Assembly: GCA_046329055.1 (NCBI GenBank)
Contig: JAXLVK010000004.1
Span: forward strand, 43,198 to 107,197
Length of the DNA: 64,000 nucleotides
From: JADKCL01 sp046329055
GTDB lineage: Bacteria; Bacteroidota; Bacteroidia; J057; JADKCL01
Direction of reading: 5' to 3'
The position numbers were made by a program, and so were the translations under genes. A model generated the notes under the pieces. That model was not told the origin of the DNA. It saw only the letters and a program-made list of their open reading frames with translations, and ran no database searches. This document shows, piece by piece, positions 51,979-61,145 of the stretch (the stretch's first letter is position 1; the number at the start of each line of letters is the position of its first letter).

Positions 51979-54246
51979 ATGGCACCTGAAACGGAATTTC
52001 CGAACCTCTCCTCAGACTCCGAGCAAGAGTCTGTGAACCTCGATGCATCTGCAGAAGTTTCTCCGGATGAAATGCCTGTGGTCGAGCCTGAACCTGAAAT
52101 CGTTGCGCCCGAAGAGGCACCTGAGGAACCGGAGGAGACTCCCGCGCCTGAGGAGCCGCTGACACCCGAAGTGCCAGTGGAGCCGGAGGACAGCGCCGCC
52201 GCATTGGATGAATCCGATGGCGTAGCGCATGTCAGCCTGCATGCCGAAGAGTACCCCGATGATGGCTTGTTGGATGATGACATTCCCCACGTGGAATTCA
52301 CCGAGGACCGTGGCGAATCGGCCGCTAGCTCGCTCCTGCAAGAAATCCTAGGTGACGAGGAAAACCTCGACAGCGTGGTGGACAAGGCCAATCCGCAGGA
52401 GCTCACCCTCCTCATGGAGAGCATCGCCACACGGGGAGATGTCGCGGAATTCGTTTCCAAGATCGCGAACATCAAGAAGAGCTTCGAGTCCAAGATCGAT
52501 CCGGAGACCGTCGAGACCAACCTCCTGAGCCGCTTCAATACCGCCCTTGCCCGCTTCAACAAGAAGCGCATGGCCTACTACGCGGAGCGCGAGAAGGAGA
52601 AGGAGGACAATTCCAACAAGAAGAAGGAGTTGCTCGACCGCCTCAAGACCATCGTCACCGAGGAGCAGGTCACCAAAATCCAAGAGGTCCGCGAGATCCA
52701 GGTCCAATGGCGTGAGATCGGATGGGTGCTCCAGAAGGACATGCAGTCCTTCAACGAGACCTACCGTCACTACCTTGACGTCTTCTACAACCTGCGCAGC
52801 AAGTACCAAGACCTGCTGGAGCTGGACCGGAAATACAATCTGGACGAGAAGAAGCGCGTGGTCGAGGAGGTGGAAAGCCTGATCCCGACGGATCCGAACA
52901 CGACCCGGGACGAGTGGAACCGCCGCAGCGAGCGCGTGAAGCAGCTGCAAGAATACTGGCGCACCATTGGTCACGTGCCCCGCGAGGAGGCCGAGACCAT
53001 GAACGCGACCTTCCGCGACACCCTGGACCGCTTCTACGAGTTGCGCAGCGGCTACTACGAGCTCCAGGATCAGCAGCGCGTCGATAACGAGATCAAGAAG
53101 CGGGCGATCATCGCCAAGATCAAGGCCCACCACGAGTTTGCATCCCGCAAGCCGAAGGAGTGGACCGACATCACCAAGGAAGTCCTTGCCCTCCAAGAGG
53201 AATGGAAGACCATCGGTCCCGGCCCCATCGAGAGCAACAAGGCCCTGTGGCAAGACTACCGCACCGAGTGCGACCACTTCTTCCAGCGCAAGAGCGAGTT
53301 CTTCAAGAGCATCGACGACGAGCGCGGGGCCAACCTCGCCCGCAAGACTGCGATCTGCGAGAAGGCCGAGGCCCTAATGAACTCCGAGAACATCCGCGAG
53401 ACCACCGAGGCCCTCAAGGCCCTGCAGGAGGAGTGGAAGACGATCGGCCCGGTGCATGAACGCCACAGCAACAAGATTTGGAAGCGCTTCCGCACCGCAT
53501 GTGACACCTTCTTCGACCGCCGTAGCGCTGTGCAATCCGCCAGCAAAAACGACCAAGAGGAAAACCTCACCCGCAAGCTCGACCTCATCTCCCGCATGGA
53601 GGCGATTGCCGCCCTCGACAACCCCGGCGACCACGCCGACGAGTTCGAGGAGATCCAGAAGGAGTGGAAAGAGATCGGCCACGTGCCCTTCAAGCAGAAG
53701 GACAAGATCAATGGCGCCTACCGCGATGCCCTGAACCAATACTTCGACAAGACCCGTTCCCGTGGTGGTGATCGCCGCGGTGGAGGTGGTGGCGAGCGTC
53801 GTGGTGGCGGAGGCGGAAGCTTCGGCGGAGATCGTCGCGGAGGCGGTGACCGCCGTGGCGGTGGAGGCGGCGGTGATCGCCGTGGTGGTGGTGGCGGAGA
53901 CCGTCGTGGAGGCGGTGGCCGCGAGCAAAGCACCGGAGATCCCGTGGAGGACGAAATCCGTCGCGTACGCACCAAGATCCAGATCATCCAAGAGAAGGTC
54001 GATGCCTACGAGACCAATATCCTCATGATCACCAAGGGCAAGAGCGGCGACGCCCTCCGCGCCCAGATTCAAGGCAGCATCGACTCCGAAAAGGCCGAGA
54101 TCGAGTCCCTGAAGAAGAAGATCAAGGAAATGAAGGCCGCCAAGGAAGCCGCAGAAGCCGCCGCCGCCGAGGCAGCCGCCAATGCCGAGACCTCCGCAAG
54201 CGAGGAACCCAGCAGCGAGGGCGACGCCCCAGCCGAAGGGGAATAA
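51979..54246 (+). CDS. DUF349 repeat protein with Gly/Arg-rich segment
   Basis: 755 residues, cytoplasmic. An acidic Pro/Glu-rich head (1-130) is followed by about five DUF349 units marked by WREIGWV, YWRTIGHVPREEAE, EEWKTIGPGPIESNKALW, EEWKTIGPVHERHSNKIWKRF and KEWKEIGHVPFKQKDKI, and then by an RGG-type stretch (about 594-650: GGDRRGGGGG repeats) and an acidic coiled-coil tail. DUF349 proteins are helical and, in Bacteroidota, are highly expressed but poorly understood; the RGG-type region suggests RNA binding. A clear terminator follows. Confidence 0.9.
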   Translation: MAPETEFPNLSSDSEQESVNLDASAEVSPDEMPVVEPEPEIVAPEEAPEEPEETPAPEEPLTPEVPVEPEDSAAALDESDGVAHVSLHAEEYPDDGLLDDDIPHVEFTEDRGESAASSLLQEILGDEENLDSVVDKANPQELTLLMESIATRGDVAEFVSKIANIKKSFESKIDPETVETNLLSRFNTALARFNKKRMAYYAEREKEKEDNSNKKKELLDRLKTIVTEEQVTKIQEVREIQVQWREIGWVLQKDMQSFNETYRHYLDVFYNLRSKYQDLLELDRKYNLDEKKRVVEEVESLIPTDPNTTRDEWNRRSERVKQLQEYWRTIGHVPREEAETMNATFRDTLDRFYELRSGYYELQDQQRVDNEIKKRAIIAKIKAHHEFASRKPKEWTDITKEVLALQEEWKTIGPGPIESNKALWQDYRTECDHFFQRKSEFFKSIDDERGANLARKTAICEKAEALMNSENIRETTEALKALQEEWKTIGPVHERHSNKIWKRFRTACDTFFDRRSAVQSASKNDQEENLTRKLDLISRMEAIAALDNPGDHADEFEEIQKEWKEIGHVPFKQKDKINGAYRDALNQYFDKTRSRGGDRRGGGGGERRGGGGGSFGGDRRGGGDRRGGGGGGDRRGGGGGDRRGGGGREQSTGDPVEDEIRRVRTKIQIIQEKVDAYETNILMITKGKSGDALRAQIQGSIDSEKAEIESLKKKIKEMKAAKEAAEAAAAEAAANAETSASEEPSSEGDAPAEGE

Positions 54247-54267
54247 GCCTCAAGTGCTAGAAAATCA

Positions 54268-54300
54268 AAAAGCCCGCTGCGGATTCCGTGGCGGGCTTTT
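54268..54300 (+). terminator. Rho-independent terminator
   Basis: AAAAGCCCGC (54268-54277) pairs with GCGGGCTTTT (54291-54300). Confidence 0.88.
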
Positions 54301-54364
54301 CATTCATGGGCGGTGCGCAGGGCCGCTTTCGTGGCGGGCCAGATTCGAGAGCAGGAAGCGTTCC

Positions 54365-55888
54365 CTAGGCCATCACTTTGAATTCGAAGTAGTCATCCGT
54401 CTCCTTGAAACGTGACTTGAATTCCTTGGCCTCCTCCTGTGTCATTTGATTGCGGGCGTCGTCGATGAGCTCTTGGAAATCCTTGCCGCTCAGACTGCCC
54501 TTCATGGCGATGCCATGGGTATTGGTCACGATGAGCCGGCCCGAGGTGCGACGCAGCAGCTCCTTCACGATCTCGGAATTGGGCATGGTGCTCTTCCAGC
54601 CGTCTGAGATGTGCTCGTAGTCGAGTGTGGCCATGGCTGTCATCCCGGATTGCGGCATCCGCTCCAAGCCCACGTCCCGCGCTGTGCCATTGTGGCTGAG
54701 GTGATGCGCCACCTTGTAGAAAGTGGTCCTGCCGAGCAGGTCGTTCACAAATGGGCCTCCGTCAGGCGCTTTCAAGTCGTTTTCCCATTGGATGCCTTGC
54801 CAGCTTTCCCAACTGCCGTATTCCGCGTCGCCGGGGAAGAGCATCACATTGCCTCCCGGCAACTCGATCGCCAAGGCGAGGCTCAGGTTGTTGGTGAGGT
54901 CGTTGGCGCGGAGGGCGAGTTGTCCGGCGCTCATGAGCCACTCGTGGTCGATCCGCCGCCAATTGTTTTCGTTGCCGAAGTAATAGTTCTTGAGCTTGTC
55001 CGACCCGTCCGCAGGCTGGATCGCATACTGATCCTCGAAGGGCATCGCAGCATCGGACCTCCCAAAGGCATTCACCGCCTCCACATAGGCATCCATATCT
55101 GAGAGGGCGAAGTTGTGCGGATAGCTGCCCGTGACGCCGCCCTTTTCCTTTTTCACCTTGTCGTATTCCTTGGGCGGTCCCAGGACATGCACCTTCACCC
55201 CTTTGGTATTCGGCATGGGAAAGACGCGGCCCGGTTCCAGGTATTGGGGACGCTGCTCGGGCTTGCACCAGTTGTCCTTCACAAACTTCATCCCATCCAA
55301 CATCCCGACATAGCCATCCACCTCGGTTTCGTCAGCCCCGAAGAGTTCCTCCGCATTCATCGCCAGCTCCACGAGGCCGTTGTACACGCTCAGGAAATGT
55401 TGGCGGGACCGGATCAGGCGATTGCCGTCCCGCAGGTTCTTCATTCCATCGACTTCGGAGGAGCTGAGCATCTTCTCGTTCATCATGCGGGCGGCCTTGG
55501 CCAATGCGAGCCGCTTCTGCCCGTAGGATTTCTTCCAGGTCTTGACCACCTCGTCTTGGTCATTTTCGGTCCATCCCATCCAAACCTGCCCGACCTTGAG
55601 GTTCTTGAATGCTGCCCGGCAGGAGTGGAAAATGCTCACGTGATCCTTGTGCTCATGGGTGACCACGAGGATGTCGATCTTGCCTTGGACATCGGCGATG
55701 AGTTGCTGGATCACCGGCTCCATTTCTTCGGCAGGACGGCTCCATACACCACAGTCGATCAGGAGTTTGCATTGCACGGACGTGCCTGCAAAAAACTTGA
55801 CCAAGAAACAGTCTCCGGTGCCAAACCGGTACATCCTCACCACAGCATGCGTGGTCTCGGTAGTTGATTTTTTGGGAGTCTTGGGCAT
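54365..55888 (-). CDS. MBL-fold hydrolase (ComEC/Rec2-like metallo-beta-lactamase domain)
   Basis: 507 residues, no signal peptide. Strand FGTGDCFLVKF and LLIDCGVW precede the metal motif THEHKDHVSIF (H78, H80, D82, H83), followed later by LPGGNVMLFPGDAE (a metal-ligand-bearing turn) and a terminal VTNTHG. This is the ComEC/Rec2-type MBL fold, two-metal hydrolases acting on phosphodiester or other ester bonds. It lies 9 bases downstream of the gluzincin gene on the same strand and has a distinct long insertion of about 150 residues in the middle. Substrate unknown. Confidence 0.85.
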   Translation of the reverse strand: MPKTPKKSTTETTHAVVRMYRFGTGDCFLVKFFAGTSVQCKLLIDCGVWSRPAEEMEPVIQQLIADVQGKIDILVVTHEHKDHVSIFHSCRAAFKNLKVGQVWMGWTENDQDEVVKTWKKSYGQKRLALAKAARMMNEKMLSSSEVDGMKNLRDGNRLIRSRQHFLSVYNGLVELAMNAEELFGADETEVDGYVGMLDGMKFVKDNWCKPEQRPQYLEPGRVFPMPNTKGVKVHVLGPPKEYDKVKKEKGGVTGSYPHNFALSDMDAYVEAVNAFGRSDAAMPFEDQYAIQPADGSDKLKNYYFGNENNWRRIDHEWLMSAGQLALRANDLTNNLSLALAIELPGGNVMLFPGDAEYGSWESWQGIQWENDLKAPDGGPFVNDLLGRTTFYKVAHHLSHNGTARDVGLERMPQSGMTAMATLDYEHISDGWKSTMPNSEIVKELLRRTSGRLIVTNTHGIAMKGSLSGKDFQELIDDARNQMTQEEAKEFKSRFKETDDYFEFKVMA

Positions 55889-55897
55889 GGCTTGGGA

Positions 55898-58048
55898 TCA
55901 ATGATGGTGGACGAATGCGAAGGGTTCGAGGGCGCCCATGTTGTAGTCACCCATGAAATACTGCTGGAAGTCGCTGAAGCCATTGGGGCCATCGACACGC
56001 TGGAAGGCGTGCTGCCTGCGGATGCGGCCATAGTGAGGCTCTGCGGTCTCGGCGCGTTTGGGGTCGAGGAACCGCAGGATGGGCTTGGAGATCACATGCT
56101 TGATCTTCTGCGTGTCCAGGTCGAAAACGATGGTGCATCCCCCGCGGAACATCATTTCGCTCCCCGTCGGAGGCTCGTGGTACTTGGGTGCCCGCACTGC
56201 AAATGCGTCCTTTTCAGGGTCATACGACACCAGCGTCCGTTGCAGGATGGAGAACACCACTTGGTTGATCTGTCGGCCTTGGGGGCCAGTGCGGGACACG
56301 AGGCGGAGGTCTGCCACTTCGATGGTGGGGGACCACTCATGCTCCGTGCCGTACATGATCTTGGAAATGCGGATGCCAAGCGGCTCGCAATCCCTCCTGA
56401 ATGCCAGACCCGTCAGCAGCTCAAAGCCATTGCTCGAACCAAATGCCCGCCCCAGCCGGTGATAAAGCCCACGGTTGGTATCGTCGCTGCCATGGGCGAT
56501 GAACTCCTTGTTGGTATCGTGGACTTCCTTGCGGCCCTTTTTGTCGGCGATCTCCTTCCGGTAATCCAGCAAGAACTTGCCGATGACATTGACCAGCCGC
56601 TTGCCGTCGCCGTCCTGCACGGGTTCGAGCTTGTGGCGGAGACTCTCCTCGCTCAGCGTCTTGATGTCCTCTGGATATATGCCCCGGCGCCGGAATGCCT
56701 CGATGAACGCCACCCGGTAGTTCCGGTTGTCGAATGGCACGAGATCGATGTCCGCCGTGATGATCGCCCGCAGGTAATCGCCAAAGGTGATGTCCAGCGG
56801 CGGGCAGTAGTCGAGGGCACGGATGCAAATCGAGAGCACTTGTCCCGCCACCTTGGAGGCCTCCTCGGAGAGGCGGTTCACCAGGTCCGGGTTCAACTCC
56901 CCTTGCGGCAGCACGCCCGTGCCACCCGTAGCGATGCGCAACAGGTCGGCTGTCCGGGTTTGGTAGATGTTCGCAAATGCCTCGAAAATGGCCGCCACCA
57001 GCAAGCTCCCCCGGTCATGCGGTTCGGTCAGCAACTGGTAATCCGTCGCGGACGGCTCCTTGGGCTCCCATTTGCCTGTGGCCTCGTTCATACCCCCGAT
57101 GGCGTCCCGCAAGCTGCCCCGCTTCCCGATTCCCCTTCCAAATTCCTGCGCGAGTTGTCCCAGCAGGTTCTCGGTCTTGAGGTTGCCACGGGTTTTGGCG
57201 ACTTGATGACGCAGCACCACCGGAAATGAAAAGTGCTGGAACAACGCGACGATGTCCGCAAATGCCTCATGGAATGCGAGGACATCGGGATTGGTCGGCT
57301 CGTTGTAGCGGGGGTAGATGCCGTCCAGGATGGCATGGGTGATCTCGTGGGTGATGATGTCGTGGCTCAGGCAGGTGAACACCAGGTTGCCCCGCATCCC
57401 GATGGCAGCGTCGGCAGGTTTGGAGGAAAAATAGCCGAAAAGCAGGCTCTTCTTCGTGGGGGAGTAGAAGGCGTTGGCCTCCCGGAGGGCGTGCGGATAG
57501 ATGCGCAGCCGCCGGACATAGCCATCGTTTTCATTGCGTTGGTCTTGCTGCCCCTCGCCCCAGACCGTGGCATCGTCATCCACGTCATCGTTCCGGGATT
57601 CCTTGCTTTCCTTCCCGTCGGACCCCTTGTTGGTGCGGTAGGCGATGTGCCGTGCCCACTGAATCTTCCGACCCAGCGCCCTTTCGAAATTGGTGATGGT
57701 GGTCATCGCCACCGCATAGACCATTTGTTGGTGAAACTGTGGATTGCTTTCGCTGGGCTCCAGCCCATCCTGCGCCAGTATGTAGGGATCGTCGAGGTCC
57801 ACCGTCTCGTAAAATCGGCCCACGGAGGGGTCATAGTCCACGATCTCAAGGTACTCACCGATCAATGCCTCGTTTTTGCCGGGGGTCTCGACCTTTTCCG
57901 TCTGATGAATGACCGAGCGGACCGTGGCAAATTCTTCCCACGGCACCATGTACACCATTTCATTGATCCCGACAGTGTCCAAGCGCAGGGACAGCGATGG
58001 GTCAAACGCATACCCGCGCAGCTTCCGGTAAGGAGGGATTCTTTTCAT
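55898..58048 (-). CDS. Cytoplasmic gluzincin-type metalloprotein
   Basis: 716 residues, no signal peptide. The zinc site is HDIITHEITHAILDG (H234, E235, H238) with the third ligand in FHEAFADIVALF (E261), the HExxH...E pattern of gluzincins (thermolysin-like). The N-terminal 200 residues and the C-terminal part (YCPPLDITFGDYLRAIITADIDLVP) follow uncharacterised bacterial members. Reads first in a two-gene operon with the MBL-fold protein. Without a secretion signal it should act inside the cell, which would suit a defence or regulatory protease rather than nutrition; that is inference. Confidence 0.82.
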   Translation of the reverse strand: MKRIPPYRKLRGYAFDPSLSLRLDTVGINEMVYMVPWEEFATVRSVIHQTEKVETPGKNEALIGEYLEIVDYDPSVGRFYETVDLDDPYILAQDGLEPSESNPQFHQQMVYAVAMTTITNFERALGRKIQWARHIAYRTNKGSDGKESKESRNDDVDDDATVWGEGQQDQRNENDGYVRRLRIYPHALREANAFYSPTKKSLLFGYFSSKPADAAIGMRGNLVFTCLSHDIITHEITHAILDGIYPRYNEPTNPDVLAFHEAFADIVALFQHFSFPVVLRHQVAKTRGNLKTENLLGQLAQEFGRGIGKRGSLRDAIGGMNEATGKWEPKEPSATDYQLLTEPHDRGSLLVAAIFEAFANIYQTRTADLLRIATGGTGVLPQGELNPDLVNRLSEEASKVAGQVLSICIRALDYCPPLDITFGDYLRAIITADIDLVPFDNRNYRVAFIEAFRRRGIYPEDIKTLSEESLRHKLEPVQDGDGKRLVNVIGKFLLDYRKEIADKKGRKEVHDTNKEFIAHGSDDTNRGLYHRLGRAFGSSNGFELLTGLAFRRDCEPLGIRISKIMYGTEHEWSPTIEVADLRLVSRTGPQGRQINQVVFSILQRTLVSYDPEKDAFAVRAPKYHEPPTGSEMMFRGGCTIVFDLDTQKIKHVISKPILRFLDPKRAETAEPHYGRIRRQHAFQRVDGPNGFSDFQQYFMGDYNMGALEPFAFVHHH

Positions 58049-58408
58049 CGAAAAAACGATTCTCTATTGCAGGATGAATCTAGACGATTTTCGCATGACT
58101 TGGCGAAATCGCGGAAAATTTCAGCCACCCGGCAGGAGGGCCTGCTCCACCTCAAAAAATGCTACGGGGCGCACCGCACAGCGTGGGTATCTCCGCGGTG
58201 TTCCGATGCGGCCCCGTAACGTAAGAACTGTTTTTATCGGATAAGACGAATGTCGGGCGATGGTTGCTGGCGCGTGTGAATATTTTTGTGGGGAAATTCC
58301 GGGGAATTTTGAGGGGGTGAGAGTGGGAAAGTGGGTTTTGGATTGATATGAGGAACTATTGAGGTATTTGATGGGGCGGAATTCCGTGATTGCAGAAAAA
58401 CAACCCAT
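58049..58408. other. Gap without recognised gene
   Basis: Upstream region of the gluzincin operon; no coding frame supported. Nothing distinctive apart from a TCTAGACGATTTTCGC stretch close to the gene start. Confidence 0.4.
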
Positions 58409-58980
58409 GTCATGTTGAGCGGGATCGGAGGTGGCGCGTAGCGCCACCGGAATAAGTCGAAACATCTAGCAGGCGGTTTAGTAACAGGCGTAGTAACAGG
58501 TCATACTGGAGCATTCTGCTGATGGATTATCGAGTGCTGCTCGCCGGCGTTTCCCGTCATTGCTTCCCACCCGCCAGCGTTTCCTGCCACTCATACGTGT
58601 TAGGATGTTTCGACTTCGTTCCAGGCGTGGCTTCGCCACTTGCAGACTTCGCTCAACATGACATGTGCGGCGCGAAGCGCCAATGTAATCCGTCAGTGCT
58701 GCCTGTCAGCGTTTCCCGTCCGTGCTTCCCGCCACCATACGTGCTAGATGTTTCGACTCGTTCGCTTCGTGGCTTCGCCACTTGCAGACTTCGCTCAACA
58801 TGACATGCGGCGCGAAGCGCCAAGGGAATCCGTCAGTGCTGCATATTCGTGTTTCCCGCTCGCCAGTTTCCTGTCAGTGCTGCACCCCAGTGTTTCCCGT
58901 CACTCATACGCGCGATGTTTTCGACTTCGTCTGCTTCGTGGCTTCGCCACTTGCAGACTTTGCTCAACATGACATTGCAA
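58409..58980. repeat. Tandem hairpin repeats (REP-like cluster)
   Basis: Three direct copies begin GATGTTTCGAC at 58604, 58747 and 58914 and contain GTGGCTTCGCCAC (hairpin), ACTTCGCTCAACATGACA and, in the first two, GGCGCGAAGCGCC (hairpin) and AATCCGTCAGTGCTG. An inverted, shorter copy lies at 58409-58466. Spacing 143 and 167 bp, with CGTTTCCCGTC-like filler between. Confidence 0.75.
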
Positions 58981-59009
58981 GTGGCTTCGCCGCAGACTTC
59001 GCTCTGTCC

Positions 59010-59540
59010 TCAGAACTCCATCACCCGGCAGGTGACGCAGTACCAGGCGAGTTCCATGGGTTTGCCCATCCAATCTTTTACTTCTAGGAGGGCTTCGGGG
59101 AAGTCGTCGCGGCTGAGGGGGATCCGGGTGCGGCTGCAGCGGGGGCAGGCGGTCATCTCGGAGTCCGGCTGAAAGGGGGCGGCGGGGATCAGATCGTTGG
59201 GGTCGGGGGCGTCGAGTTCCTTGAGGATGTCCCGGGTGCGGGTGATCATCTGTTGCATGCCCATTTCCTCTTCCAGGCGTTCGATCACCTGACGCAGGGT
59301 CGGTTCGAAGGCTTCATCCTTGGGATCGAGGACTTCCTGCTGCTTGAGGGCGAGCTTGAGGTCCTCAAGTGCTCCCTCGCACATGCATTCGAAGTAAGCG
59401 AGCTGCACGTCGGGGGTCTGATGGCATGTGGGATCGACGAAATGACGGGCGTGACGAATGAGGCCCTTCATACCGGCGTAGAAAACCACGTGCTCCACGA
59501 GGAGGGAATTGTTCAGGATAGATTCGACCTTCTTGTTCAT
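59010..59540 (-). CDS. Hypothetical zinc-ribbon protein
   Basis: 176 residues. Helical N-terminus (NKKVESILNNSLLVEHVVFYAGMKGLIRHARHF), acidic linker, and a C-terminal CPRCSRTRIP...YCVTCR zinc ribbon, the last residues being VMEF. Cytoplasmic. No named family. The gene ends near the repeat cluster and is followed on the same strand after 50 bases by nothing further; the next minus gene lies upstream. Confidence 0.72.
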   Translation of the reverse strand: MNKKVESILNNSLLVEHVVFYAGMKGLIRHARHFVDPTCHQTPDVQLAYFECMCEGALEDLKLALKQQEVLDPKDEAFEPTLRQVIERLEEEMGMQQMITRTRDILKELDAPDPNDLIPAAPFQPDSEMTACPRCSRTRIPLSRDDFPEALLEVKDWMGKPMELAWYCVTCRVMEF

Positions 59541-59590
59541 TGGTGACCGCTTTGAACAAATCTACGTTGGAATTCCAATAGGTACAAGGG

Positions 59591-59980
59591 TCAGGAGAGC
59601 CGTTCTAGGACACCTTTTCGCTTCACGATGTTTTTGTAGTCCCATTGGATGCTGCGGGACTTGGCGAGCCATCGGTGCAGGTCGGGGAGTTGAATCTGCG
59701 CGGCTTCGGTGTAGCGGATTTCGGCGGCCTTGAAGGAGCCTTCATTTTTCAGGTCGGGTTCATCGAAGCTCTGCCCACTCCAAAACATGAGGTTGATGCC
59801 CACCTTGCGTTTGGAATAGCCCACAACCGGGTTGCCGTCCAGGAACCACACGGGGTGCCGGTGCCAGATTTTGTAGGTGGCGTCGGGGAGCTGAGCGATG
59901 ATCTCTTGGGCGAGGATGTTGCAGATGTAGTGCTCCTCGGGGGTCTGCTGAGCGTTGTAGTCGGCGATCGATGCGTCCAT
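59591..59980 (-). CDS. DUF1801-family protein
   Basis: Start chosen at ATG 59980 (MDASIADYNAQQ); 129 residues. YICNILAQEIIAQLPDATYKIWHRHPVWFLDGNPVVGY is the DUF1801 (YdhG-like) core (residues about 20-57), with KVGINLMFWSG and a C-terminal KNIVKRKGVLERL. Small cytoplasmic alpha/beta protein; function unknown. Divergent from the eCIS-cargo-like gene. Confidence 0.87.
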   Translation of the reverse strand: MDASIADYNAQQTPEEHYICNILAQEIIAQLPDATYKIWHRHPVWFLDGNPVVGYSKRKVGINLMFWSGQSFDEPDLKNEGSFKAAEIRYTEAAQIQLPDLHRWLAKSRSIQWDYKNIVKRKGVLERLS

Positions 59981-60075
59981 GGATGATGCTTTTCCCAAAG
60001 GTATCAGGAAAACCGATTGTGCGTATTCATCCTCAGCGCCGCCTTACCGGGATGGCATTTTCGCTGCATTTTGCT

Positions 60076-60083
60076 TATCTTGC
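60076..60083 (+). promoter_or_regulatory. -7-like box TATCTTGC before the effector-like gene
   Basis: Resembles TAnnTTGC, a relaxed -7 box also seen at 2950-2957 (TACCTTGC); 33 bases before ATG 60117. Confidence 0.3.
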
Positions 60084-60116
60084 ATGTTCAATCACTCAGG
60101 TTTTTCCTCTATCACT

Positions 60117-61121
60117 ATGTCACAGTTCGCCAGTCAGCTCAAGAAGTCTCCTGCTCAAGCCAAGGAAGCCAAAAAAGGTGGCCCCGATGATGCCCTGGTG
60201 GGTGCCAAGCAAATGGCGCCGCCCAAGTTTGGCCTCGCAGCCGGGGAACCCATTCAGAAAAAGGACCTCCTCGATGCCGAGCAACTCAAGAGCGCCAAGA
60301 GCTTCTACACTGGCAAATCCGCAGAATTCACCGCTGAGGTGATCACGGAGATCCAGAACAAGTTGGGGACGACGGCGACAGGCGTCATGGACGATGCCAC
60401 CCTGCAAGCCATCGCCAAGTTCCAAAGCGACAATGGCATGGATGTGGACGGCAAGCTCGGCACCAAGTCGCTGCCGAAATTGTTCACACATGGATTGGCA
60501 ACGGATGCCACCCAGCAGGCATACGCCAAGGATTACTTGGGTCTGGATTGGTCCAAACTCACGACCGCGCAGCAGAGAGGGCAGGCCATGGCCGACCTGA
60601 TCAACAAGCAGTTGAAAGCGGCTGGCGTCCCGGAAGTGACCATCAACCTCCAGGACCTGGGCGGCGATTCTGGCAGATTCTCTTTCTCGAACTGGTTCAT
60701 TCGTATGGATCAGGCATTTTTGGAAAAGGAGGCCCATACGCAGGTGGAGTTGGACGACTTCGCGAATACCGTGATCCACGAAGCCCGCCACGCCGAGCAG
60801 TGGTACAACATGGCGCAGCGCCTCGCGGGTCAGGGGAAAACCGCCGATCAGATCGAAACAGAAATGGGCATTCCCGCCAAGATCGCCAAAGCCGCTGTGG
60901 CCGATCCCATCAAGGACAATACGGCCAAGGCATTGGTCGCCAATGGCTGGTATCAAAGCGTTTATGGCACGGGTAGGGCGCACCGCTCCACTGTCCTCGG
61001 CCCCACAGGCACCTATGAGCAATACCGAAACCTGCCCGAGGAAAGCGATGCATGGAGGGTGGGGGATGAATTCAATACCCAGCTTGCCGGGGAGCGCAAG
61101 AAGGCGGAAGAGGCCAAGTAG
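60117..61121 (+). CDS. eCIS-cargo-like protein with peptidoglycan-binding domain and HEARH metal site
   Basis: 334 residues from ATG 60117 (MSQFASQLKKSP), no signal peptide. A Lys/Ala-rich head carries APPKFGLAAGEPIQKK (about residues 34-49), matching the motif in the gene at 995-2692. A PG_binding_1 domain (about 70-122: IQNKLGTTATGVMDDATLQA, FQSDNGMDVDGKLGTKSL) follows. The C-terminal half holds NTVIHEARHAEQW, an HExxH site (H221, E222, H225), with a candidate third ligand in LPEESDAWRVGDE (E308/E309). Together this is the layout of an enzyme delivered to act on cell wall or protein. Delivery by an eCIS or similar system is inference; no such machinery is in the window. Confidence 0.82.
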   Translation: MSQFASQLKKSPAQAKEAKKGGPDDALVGAKQMAPPKFGLAAGEPIQKKDLLDAEQLKSAKSFYTGKSAEFTAEVITEIQNKLGTTATGVMDDATLQAIAKFQSDNGMDVDGKLGTKSLPKLFTHGLATDATQQAYAKDYLGLDWSKLTTAQQRGQAMADLINKQLKAAGVPEVTINLQDLGGDSGRFSFSNWFIRMDQAFLEKEAHTQVELDDFANTVIHEARHAEQWYNMAQRLAGQGKTADQIETEMGIPAKIAKAAVADPIKDNTAKALVANGWYQSVYGTGRAHRSTVLGPTGTYEQYRNLPEESDAWRVGDEFNTQLAGERKKAEEAK

Positions 61122-61145
61122 AAAAAGTGATACAACCTCACCAAG

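Noticed and set aside
58409..58980. CRISPR array
   Set aside because: Repeat units are 143 and 167 bp apart, differ internally and have no unique 30-40 bp spacers; no cas gene is seen.
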